From Erwinia aphidicola (lineage in GTDB: Bacteria > Pseudomonadota > Gammaproteobacteria > Enterobacterales > Enterobacteriaceae), in assembly GCF_024169515.1 (NCBI RefSeq), contig NZ_JAMKCQ010000001.1, positions 3,038,001 to 3,102,000 on the forward strand: 64,000 nt of DNA. The letters run 5' to 3'. Position numbers and translations under genes: made by a program. Positions 57,736-64,000 of the stretch are shown here, piece by piece. The notes under the pieces were generated by a model that saw only the letters and a program-made list of their open reading frames with translations, did not search any database and was not told the origin of the DNA. Each line of letters starts with the position of its first letter. Positions within the stretch are counted from its first letter, which is position 1.

Positions 57736-57810
57736 GGGCGGACCAAAAACTGCGGTCCGCCCCTACATACACTTGACCAGTAGGGGCTGACCCTCTATTT
57801 CGGTCAGCCC
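57736..57810. repeat. Two GGGCNGACC-family hairpins between ybeL and gltL
   Basis: GGGCGGACC/GGTCCGCCC (57736-57762) and GGGCTGACC/GGTCAGCCC (57784-57810), each a perfect 9-base stem with a 9-base loop. They fill the 97-base gap between two convergent genes. Neither is followed by a long T-run. Confidence 0.85.
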
Positions 57811-57820
57811 TCAGGCAGGT

Positions 57821-58546
57821 TTAATGCAGGATCTTCGCGAGGAAGTCTTTAGCACGCTCCGACTGCGGATTGTTAAAGAACTCATCTTTCGGTGAGTCTT
57901 CAACAATCTTGCCTTCATCCATAAAGATGACGCGGTTCGCCACCTTACGCGCAAAGCCCATCTCGTGCGTCACCACCATCATCGTCATGCCTTCGTTAGC
58001 CAGTTCGACCATAACGTCCAGCACTTCATTGATCATCTCCGGATCTAGTGCCGAGGTCGGTTCATCGAACAGCATGGCGATGGGATCCATACAGAGCGCG
58101 CGGGCAATCGCCACGCGCTGCTGCTGCCCCCCGGAGAGCTGGCCAGGGAACTTGTTGGCATGTGCGCCCAGCCCGACACGCTCCAGCAGCTTCAGACCCT
58201 TTTGACGCGCTTCTTCTTTATTACGCTTCAGAACTTTTACCTGCGCCAGCGTCAGATTTTCAACAATCGACAGGTGCGGAAACAGTTCAAAGTGCTGGAA
58301 CACCATCCCGACTTTTGAGCGCAGCTGCGCCAGGTTAGTTTTCTTATTGTTGACCGGGGTGCCATTAACTTCGATCAACCCCTTCTGCACCGGCTCAAGG
58401 CCGTTCACGGTTTTGATCAGCGTGGATTTACCGGAACCGGAAGGACCGCAAACCACCACCACTTCACCTTTTTTCACTTCGGTTGAGCAGTCGGTCAGCA
58501 CCTGAAAGTGACCATACCACTTAGAAACATTTTTCAGGGTAATCAT
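57821..58546 (-). CDS. gltL: Glutamate/aspartate ABC importer ATPase GltL
   Basis: 241 residues. Walker [10 protein letters not shown] (residues 34-42), signature [15 protein letters not shown], Walker [16 protein letters not shown], switch histidine in VVTHEMGFA. Same length as E. coli GltL. Last gene of gltIJKL, one base after gltK. Confidence 0.96.
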   Translation of the reverse strand: MITLKNVSKWYGHFQVLTDCSTEVKKGEVVVVCGPSGSGKSTLIKTVNGLEPVQKGLIEVNGTPVNNKKTNLAQLRSKVGMVFQHFELFPHLSIVENLTLAQVKVLKRNKEEARQKGLKLLERVGLGAHANKFPGQLSGGQQQRVAIARALCMDPIAMLFDEPTSALDPEMINEVLDVMVELANEGMTMMVVTHEMGFARKVANRVIFMDEGKIVEDSPKDEFFNNPQSERAKDFLAKILH

Positions 58547-59224
58547 TTAAGCAGTCCTTTTTTTCTTTAAATAGCTGACCAACAGCGACGCGCTAAGGCT
58601 AATAACAAAGTAAACCGCACCGGCAAACAGCACCATTTCAATCTCGGTACCGTTATTCACCCCGATGGTATCGGCGGTACGGAAGAAATCGGCAAGGCTT
58701 AAGACATACACCAGTGAGGTATCCTGGAACAGCACGATGCCCTGCGTCAGCAGCAGCGGCACCATGGCGCGAAACGCCTGCGGCAGGATAATCAGCTTCA
58801 TGGACTGCCACTGGGTCATGCCCAGCGCCAGCGCGGCGTTGCCCTGACCGCGGGCGATGCTCAAAATACCGGCGCGGATTATTTCCGAATAGTAGGCCGC
58901 TTCAAACAGCGAGAAGGCCACCATGGCTGAGATCAGGCGGATATCCGTTTTCGGCGACAGCCCCAGAACCTGCTGCAGGAAACTCGGCACCACCAGGTAA
59001 AACCACAGCAGCACCATCACCAGCGGCACAGAACGGAACAGATTGACGTAAATCTTGGCAAACCAGCTGATCGGCTTAAACGTCGACAGGCGCATTACTG
59101 CCAGCAGCGTGCCCCAGATAATGCCGAAGACCACCGCGGTGACGGTGATCTTAAGCGTGATGACCATGCCATTCCACAGGTAGGGCAGGTTAGGAACGAT
59201 GGTGCTCCAGTCAAATTGGTACAT
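58547..59224 (-). CDS. gltK: Glutamate/aspartate ABC importer permease GltK
   Basis: 225 residues, HisM-type permease with [20 protein letters not shown] and the EAA loop [21 protein letters not shown]. It forms the membrane channel with GltJ. Its first base coincides with the last base of gltJ. Confidence 0.95.
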   Translation of the reverse strand: MYQFDWSTIVPNLPYLWNGMVITLKITVTAVVFGIIWGTLLAVMRLSTFKPISWFAKIYVNLFRSVPLVMVLLWFYLVVPSFLQQVLGLSPKTDIRLISAMVAFSLFEAAYYSEIIRAGILSIARGQGNAALALGMTQWQSMKLIILPQAFRAMVPLLLTQGIVLFQDTSLVYVLSLADFFRTADTIGVNNGTEIEMVLFAGAVYFVISLSASLLVSYLKKKRTA

Positions 59225-59961
59225 TATTTGCCTCCCTGGCCCGGCAGGCGGACTTTGCGTTCAACCAGGCTCATCAGCAGCATGATCACCGCGTTAATTG
59301 CGATGTAGGCGAGGGTGATAGCAGTGAAAGATTCATAGGCGTGTGCCGAGTAGTCCAGCAGTTTCCCGGCCTGAGCGGCCATATCGACCAGGCCAATCGT
59401 CGAAGCGATAGCCGAGTTTTTTACCAGGTTCAGCATCTCCGAGGTCATCGGCGGCACGATCACGCGGTAGGCATTCGGTAACAGAACATAGCGATAGGTT
59501 TGCGGCAGCGTCAGGCCCATCGCCAGACCGGCATTCTTCTGTCCAGAAGGCAGCGACTGGATCGCCGCACGTACCTGTTCGCAGACGCGCGCGGCGGTAA
59601 ATAAGCCCAGGCATAGCACGGAACAGGTAAAGAACTGGATGTTCGGATCGATCTCCGATTTAAACCACATGCCTATCCCTTCTGGCAGCAGCTCCGGCAC
59701 CACCAGATACCAGATAAAGAATTGCACAATCAGCGGCACGTTACGGAACAGTTCAACGTAACAGGTGCCGAGTGAAGAGAGCAGGCGGTTAGGTACGGTA
59801 CGTAAAATACCGAACAGTGAACCGACCAGCAGGGCGATTATCCAGGCGCAGACCGAGACGGCAATGGTGACCTGGAAACCAGACCATAACCAACCGAGGT
59901 AGGTAGTATTGCCGAAGGGGGCCTCCTGCAGGAATATTCCCCAGTTCCAATCAATAGACAT
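59224..59961 (-). CDS. gltJ: Glutamate/aspartate ABC importer permease GltJ
   Basis: 245 residues, with the GltJ start [40 protein letters not shown] and the EAA loop [19 protein letters not shown]. The ribosome site GGAG lies just after the terminator-like hairpin at 59975-60000, so gltJKL expression depends on read-through or on RNA ends at that point. Confidence 0.95.
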   Translation of the reverse strand: MSIDWNWGIFLQEAPFGNTTYLGWLWSGFQVTIAVSVCAWIIALLVGSLFGILRTVPNRLLSSLGTCYVELFRNVPLIVQFFIWYLVVPELLPEGIGMWFKSEIDPNIQFFTCSVLCLGLFTAARVCEQVRAAIQSLPSGQKNAGLAMGLTLPQTYRYVLLPNAYRVIVPPMTSEMLNLVKNSAIASTIGLVDMAAQAGKLLDYSAHAYESFTAITLAYIAINAVIMLLMSLVERKVRLPGQGGK

Positions 59962-59974
59962 AAAAAGCTCCGGT

Positions 59975-60140
59975 AAAAAAAGGGTAGCGACCGCTACCCT
60001 GAAGATTGATGAGAGGCTCTGCTGTGCTCGCCGGGGAACGACCGGCTTGCACCTTCACCGGGCCGTATGGTTTGAGCCATATCAGCCTGGCTGTGTCTGT
60101 CCGAGCCTGTTTTCAACAATCGTAGGGCAGCTACCTGCCC
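59975..60140 (-). ncRNA. sroC: SroC-like small RNA with intrinsic terminator in the gltI-gltJ gap
   Basis: In E. coli and Salmonella the SroC sRNA is processed from the gltI-gltJ intercistronic RNA and ends in a terminator before gltJ. Here the minus strand has, at the same place, AGGGTAGCG/CGCTACCCT (59981-60000) followed by seven T, only 13 bases before gltJ, and a preceding ~140-base stretch with further stems (GGGCAG/CTGCCC at 60125-60140). Primary sequence was not compared with SroC, so identity rests on position and terminator. An ERIC element directly upstream separates it from gltI. Confidence 0.5.
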
Positions 60141-60141
60141 T

Positions 60142-60240
60142 TAACCCGTCCTAATTAACGTTGCTACTGCGTTGGCTTCACTCTTTCACCCCAGTCACTT
60201 ACTTTCGTCAGCTCCCGGGGATTCATGCGCTTGCCGCCTT
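60142..60240 (-). repeat. ERIC element between gltI and gltJ
   Basis: On the minus strand: AAGGCGGCAAGCGCATGAAT, CCCCGGGAGCTGACGAAAGT, AAGTGACTGGGGTGAAAGAG, GAAGCCAACGCAG and a right end GGACGGGTTA. Clear ERIC match, about 37 bases past the gltI stop, transcribed within the operon. Confidence 0.92.
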
Positions 60241-60276
60241 GTCGCCACGCTAATTATTCAGGATTTCTTTTGATTA

Positions 60277-61206
60277 TTAATTCAATGCTTTGTCATTAGG
60301 TGTCTTGAACAGGGCTTTCATGTCGTCGGACAGTTCAAAGTTCATGTTCATATTCTTAGGTGGGATTGGCTGCTTGAACCATTTATCGAACCACTTAGCT
60401 GCTTCACCGGAAGTCTGTGCCTGAGCGATGGTGTCATCCATCAGCTTTTTAAACTCACCGTCACCTTTACGCAGCATACAGCCGTAGGCTTCTTTCGACT
60501 GTGGCGTACCGAGGATCTCCCAGCCATCCGGTTTTTTCGCCTTGGCACGTTCACCGGCCAGCAGGGCATCATCCATCATAAACGCCACGGCGCGGCCGCT
60601 TTCCAGCGTGCGGAAAGAGTCACCGTGATCTTTAGCGCTGATAATACGCATGCCCATTTTCTGCTCATCATTCAGCTTGTTCAGCAGAATTTCTGAGGTG
60701 GTGCCGGACGTCACAACCACGGTTTTGCCCTTCAGATCGGCGAAATCTTTAATCGGGCCGCCTTTTTTCACCAGCAGTCGGGTGCCGACAACAAAGATGC
60801 TGTCAGAGAACGCAGCCTGTTTCTGGCGCTCGAGGTTATTGGTGGTGGAACCACACTCAAAATCGTAGGTGCCGTTCTGCAACAGTGGGATACGGTTCTG
60901 AGAGGTGATCGGCAGCATTTTTACCTGCAGATCGGGCTTGTTCAGTTTTTTCTTGATGGCGTCAACAATCGCGTTGGAATAGTCCTGAGAGTAGCCCACC
61001 ACTTTCTGAGCGTTATCGTAATAGGAGAACGGGACGGATGATTCACGGTGACCTACGACGATGACGCCGTTTTTGGCAATTTTTTCCAGGGTAGGCATTT
61101 GCTGTTGAGCATCCGCAGCGGCCTGTGGTTTGGCGTCCTCAGCATGAGCGATACCGGAGGCGAATCCTGCCAGTGCAAGGCAAAGCCCCAGTTTCCGTAA
61201 TTTCAT
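60277..61206 (-). CDS. gltI: Glutamate/aspartate periplasmic binding protein GltI
   Basis: 309 residues from ATG 61206 (AAGGAG 7 bases upstream); upstream in-frame ATGs are leader sequence. Signal peptide to about residue 23 (GIAHA-ED). The SBP_bac_3 domain starts with TLEKIAKNGVIVVGHRESSVPFSYYDN, with the ligand-binding arginine region YDFECGSTTNNLERQ. It binds glutamate and aspartate in the periplasm for GltJKL. Confidence 0.96.
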   Translation of the reverse strand: MKLRKLGLCLALAGFASGIAHAEDAKPQAAADAQQQMPTLEKIAKNGVIVVGHRESSVPFSYYDNAQKVVGYSQDYSNAIVDAIKKKLNKPDLQVKMLPITSQNRIPLLQNGTYDFECGSTTNNLERQKQAAFSDSIFVVGTRLLVKKGGPIKDFADLKGKTVVVTSGTTSEILLNKLNDEQKMGMRIISAKDHGDSFRTLESGRAVAFMMDDALLAGERAKAKKPDGWEILGTPQSKEAYGCMLRKGDGEFKKLMDDTIAQAQTSGEAAKWFDKWFKQPIPPKNMNMNFELSDDMKALFKTPNDKALN

Positions 61207-61673
61207 GTTCCTACTCCTTTGCAGTTGTGGCGCGAAATAAAACTGCGCCGACGTGATGTTGTGTGTGTATTTCCTGCTAATTATCTGTTTTTTTTCACGG
61301 CTTAACGCGTGTGGTTCCCCAATAACATAGCTGAATGTTAACGGCATGAAATGAAAAAGTTTCTTTTTTGCGAGGTGCGCCGCACCAAATGTGGGCGGTA
61401 TTCCAGGCAATGCTCCGCAAGGGTGCAATTAATGCGCCTTAGCGGTGCGGGGACGATTTCATCGTGACATTCGTCGGGGGCCAGCACAGGTTTCCATGGA
61501 AACAATCCATAAAAACATAGCAATCATCGTGCCAATGGGGGAGTTTTAACAAAAGTGCAGCATAAACTGTGGGGAAGGGGGAGAGTAGCATGAGGTGGGG
61601 CTGACCATTTTTTCCGGTCAGCCCGCAATAGGGCAGGCAAGGGTCGAGCGAAAAGAGCATCGACCCCGACTGA
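61207..61673 (-). promoter_or_regulatory. gltI upstream region with sigma-54 promoter
   Basis: On the minus strand TTGGCACGATGATTGCT (61535 to 61519) fits every position of the sigma-54 consensus YTGGCACGrNNNTTGCW. Transcription would start near 61507, leaving a leader of about 300 bases. The leader contains GGTGCGCCGCACC, a perfect 13-base palindrome (about 61375-61387). No gene is present in the 467 bases. No clear NtrC site was seen upstream, so the activator is open. Confidence 0.7.
61598..61624. repeat. GGGCNGACC-family hairpin after lnt
   Basis: GGGCTGACC/GGTCAGCCC, perfect 9-base stem with a T-rich 9-base loop, 50 bases after the lnt stop. Confidence 0.82.
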
Positions 61674-63209
61674 CTACTTACGACGACAACGACGTGAACC
61701 AATCAGACCGGCAATAGCAAACAGCAATGAGATCGCCCAGATGCCCCAGTTGCCGATGCGGGCATAAGGCGTCAGGCCGGTAGTCGGGGTCACTTTCGCC
61801 GCTAACACTTCCGCTTTGAACTGCGGAATGATGTGGATGATGTCACCGCTGGCATCGACCACTGCCGTCACGCCGTTATTCGTGCTGCGCAGCAGTGGGC
61901 GGCCCAGCTCCAGCGCGCGCATACGCGCCATCTGCAAGTGCTGCCACGGCCCGATAGAGTGACCAAACCAGGCATCGTTCGAAATCGTGAGCAGGAAGTT
62001 GGTATCCGGACGGAAGTTGTCACGCACCTGCTGCCCCAGCACGATTTCGTAGCAAATGGCGGCGGTGAGGTTATAGCCCGCCACCTGCAGCTGCGGCTGG
62101 ACGTAGCTGCCGCGGCTGAATGACGACATCGGCAGGTCGAAGAAGGGCGCCAGCGGCCGCAGCAGCGACTCCAGCGGGACAAATTCCCCGAACGGCACCA
62201 GATGATTCTTCTGGTAGCGGTTGCCGCTGAAGTAGTTGTAAGGCTGCGGGCCGCCCAGCACGATGATGGTGTTGTAATCGTGGTAGCGATTACTCTGCAG
62301 GCGTGAATCGACGATGCCGGTCACCAGGCTGCTGCCACTGTCGCGCAGCTGGTCATCCACTGACTTCAGGAACGGCTGCTGGTTGGTTTCCAGATCGGGA
62401 ATGGCGGATTCTGGCCAGATGATGATCGGAGCTTTACCCACGTACGGGCGGCTGAGCGCCGTGTAGGTTTTCAGCGTATTGATCAGCTGATTCGGGTCCC
62501 ACTTCAGGGACTGCTCAATGTTGCCCTGCACCATTGCAACGTTCACCGCCCGTTCAGGCAGCGGCTGGAACCAGCTAATCAGACGCAGCGGCCACGGCAG
62601 CAGCAGCAGGGCGGCGGCGGCGATAGCAGGGACCAGACGGCGCTGCACCAGGGCATAAACCGCCAGGCCTGCAATCACCATCAGCAGGAAGGTGATGCCT
62701 TCTACGCCCAGCAGCGGAGCTAACCCTTTCAGCGGGCCGTTGATCTGGCTGTAGCCAAACTGCAGCCACGGAAAGCCGGTCAGCACCCAGCCGCGCAGAA
62801 ATTCACTGATCTGCCACAGCACCGGAGCCGCAATCGCCAGGCGCAGCAGCGAGGCTTGCGGACACAGGCGGTTAAGCAGCGTGGTGAACAGCAGCGTGTA
62901 GAGCGACAGGTAGGCGGCCAGCAGCAGTACAAGGAAAACATTTACCGGCCCTGGCATTCCGCCGAAGGTTGCGATGCTGACATATACCCAGTTGATACCG
63001 CTGCCAAACAGGCCAAAGCCCCAGACAAAACCAATGGCGCTGGCCTGGCGGGTGGTGCGGTTAAGGGTTAATGCCTGCAGGCCAAACAGTGAAACTAAAG
63101 CAGCAGGCCAGAAATCATACGGGGAGAAAGAAAGGGTGCCAATGGCACCCGTAATCAGCGCTAAAAGCAGGCGAACCCGCTGGCGCTGGTAGATTGAGGC
63201 AATTGCCAT
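61674..63209 (-). CDS. lnt: Apolipoprotein N-acyltransferase Lnt
   Basis: 511 residues from ATG 63209 ([20 protein letters not shown]); the longer frame from 63335 reads through the corC end and is rejected. About six N-terminal membrane helices, then a nitrilase-like periplasmic domain: [12 protein letters not shown] (catalytic glutamate), [14 protein letters not shown] (lysine) and [10 protein letters not shown] (cysteine). It adds the third acyl chain to lipoproteins in the inner membrane. Seven bases after corC. Confidence 0.97.
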   Translation of the reverse strand: MAIASIYQRQRVRLLLALITGAIGTLSFSPYDFWPAALVSLFGLQALTLNRTTRQASAIGFVWGFGLFGSGINWVYVSIATFGGMPGPVNVFLVLLLAAYLSLYTLLFTTLLNRLCPQASLLRLAIAAPVLWQISEFLRGWVLTGFPWLQFGYSQINGPLKGLAPLLGVEGITFLLMVIAGLAVYALVQRRLVPAIAAAALLLLPWPLRLISWFQPLPERAVNVAMVQGNIEQSLKWDPNQLINTLKTYTALSRPYVGKAPIIIWPESAIPDLETNQQPFLKSVDDQLRDSGSSLVTGIVDSRLQSNRYHDYNTIIVLGGPQPYNYFSGNRYQKNHLVPFGEFVPLESLLRPLAPFFDLPMSSFSRGSYVQPQLQVAGYNLTAAICYEIVLGQQVRDNFRPDTNFLLTISNDAWFGHSIGPWQHLQMARMRALELGRPLLRSTNNGVTAVVDASGDIIHIIPQFKAEVLAAKVTPTTGLTPYARIGNWGIWAISLLFAIAGLIGSRRCRRK

Positions 63210-63216
63210 ACGGTAG

Positions 63217-64000
63217 TTACTCTTCCAGAGTCGGTTGCGGCGAATTTTCCGGGATACGGACATGGACCTGAATAATACGACGGCTGTCCGCCATCGCCAC
63301 TTTAAACTGGTAACCGTCAATCTCAATACTTTCACCGCGGGCCGGCAGATGGCCGAAGCCCTGCATCACCAGGCCACCGATGGTGTCGACCTCTTCGTCA
63401 CTGAAGCTGGTCTCGAAGACTTCATTAAAATCTTCGATCGGCGTCAGTGCCCGGATAGTGTAGGTGTGGCGACTCAGCTGACGAATATCGCGATCTTCTT
63501 CATCGTCATACTCATCTTCAATTTCACCGACAATCAGCTCGAGGATATCCTCAATGGTGACCAGACCGGAAACGCCACCGAATTCATCAATCACAATCGC
63601 CATATGGTACCGCTGCGAGCGGAACTCTTTCAGCATGCGGTCAACGCGCTTGCTTTCCGGTACCACCACCGCAGGGCGCAGAACCTTTTCGATGCTGAAA
63701 GGCTCAGATTCACTGCTCATAAACGGCAGCAGATCCTTGGCCATCAGGATGCCTTCAACATGGTCCTTGTCTTCACTGATTACCGGGAAACGTGAGTGCG
63801 CGGAGTCAATAATGACCCCAAGGCACTCTTCCAGCGTCTGGTTACGCTTCAGCGTCACCATCTGGGAGCGGGGGATCATAATGTCACGTACCCGCTGTTC
63901 GGCAATATCCATCACCCCTTCCAGCATGTCCCTGGTATCCGGGTCAATCAGGTCATTCTGTTCGGAGTCGCGGATCAGTTCCAGCAGGTCGTCACGGTTT
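63217..64000 (-). CDS. corC: Magnesium/cobalt efflux protein CorC (YbeX), C-terminal part
   Basis: The reading frame is open to the window edge; the gene's start lies beyond. Visible are [20 protein letters not shown], then two CBS domains ([17 protein letters not shown] and [32 protein letters not shown] and [21 protein letters not shown]) and the C-terminal transporter-associated domain. Family role in magnesium and cobalt resistance. Operon with lnt, as in E. coli. Confidence 0.95.
   Translation of the reverse strand, partial: NRDDLLELIRDSEQNDLIDPDTRDMLEGVMDIAEQRVRDIMIPRSQMVTLKRNQTLEECLGVIIDSAHSRFPVISEDKDHVEGILMAKDLLPFMSSESEPFSIEKVLRPAVVVPESKRVDRMLKEFRSQRYHMAIVIDEFGGVSGLVTIEDILELIVGEIEDEYDDEEDRDIRQLSRHTYTIRALTPIEDFNEVFETSFSDEEVDTIGGLVMQGFGHLPARGESIEIDGYQFKVAMADSRRIIQVHVRIPENSPQPTLEE

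Overview
The window is a 64 kb chromosomal segment of a gamma-proteobacterium of the Enterobacterales. It is most likely Erwiniaceae (Erwinia or close to Pantoea), judged from protein similarity to E. coli, the E. coli-like gene order at the right end, ERIC elements and moderately high GC. I could not run a search, so genus is an inference. No rRNA, tRNA, prophage, transposase or CRISPR array was seen.

Layout. (1) 1-6015: a carbohydrate operon (3' part of a polyol dehydrogenase, a xylulokinase-like kinase, and a ribose-type ABC importer of ATPase, permease and binding protein), interrupted by an ERIC repeat. (2) 6213-13678: a PmrA-box promoter and the complete arnBCADTEF operon, which puts 4-amino-4-deoxy-L-arabinose on lipid A; fetAB (iron efflux) follows. 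(3) 15136-15641: a non-coding stretch dense in nested inverted repeats. (4) 15642-20652, minus strand: an OprB-type sugar porin, a 126-residue mini-porin that looks like an internally deleted copy of it, a small glycine-zipper protein, and a CIO-type cytochrome bd oxidase. (5) 21410-23832: a LysE-type exporter, an unrecognised membrane protein and a small unknown gene. (6) 23986-30082: the ygbI/ygbJKLMN locus for four-carbon acid sugars (DeoR regulator divergent from ltnD-otnK-otnC-otnI-permease), with a CRP site and three operator-like repeats between. The tiny yohP gene follows. (7) 30509-34215: a class III aminotransferase facing a tightly overlapped four-gene operon (HAD phosphatase, esterase, two half-size DMT transporters) of unknown purpose. 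(8) 34513-36356: zinc-ribbon protein, pagP, cspE and an unlisted 31-residue membrane peptide. (9) 36583-42852: acetyltransferase, MocR regulator, and a divergent operon of a binding-protein-like cytoplasmic protein, ybeM amidase and an amino-acid ABC importer. (10) 42970-64000: a conserved core block, tatE-lipA-lipB-ybeD-dacA-rlpA-rodA-mrdA-rlmH-rsfS-nadD-holA-lptE-leuS, ybeL, gltIJKL, lnt and corC (cut by the window edge).

Together the genes are rich in envelope functions: lipid A modification (arn, pagP), LPS assembly (lptE), lipoprotein acylation (lnt), and the elongasome with its carboxypeptidase (mrdA, rodA, rlpA, dacA). These sit beside several carbohydrate and amino-acid uptake systems. 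Compared with the E. coli order as I remember it, cobC, ybeF and crcB are missing, and an ERIC element lies exactly in the cobC gap. A recurrent hairpin family (GGGCNGACC ... GGTCNGCCC) marks gene ends across the window.
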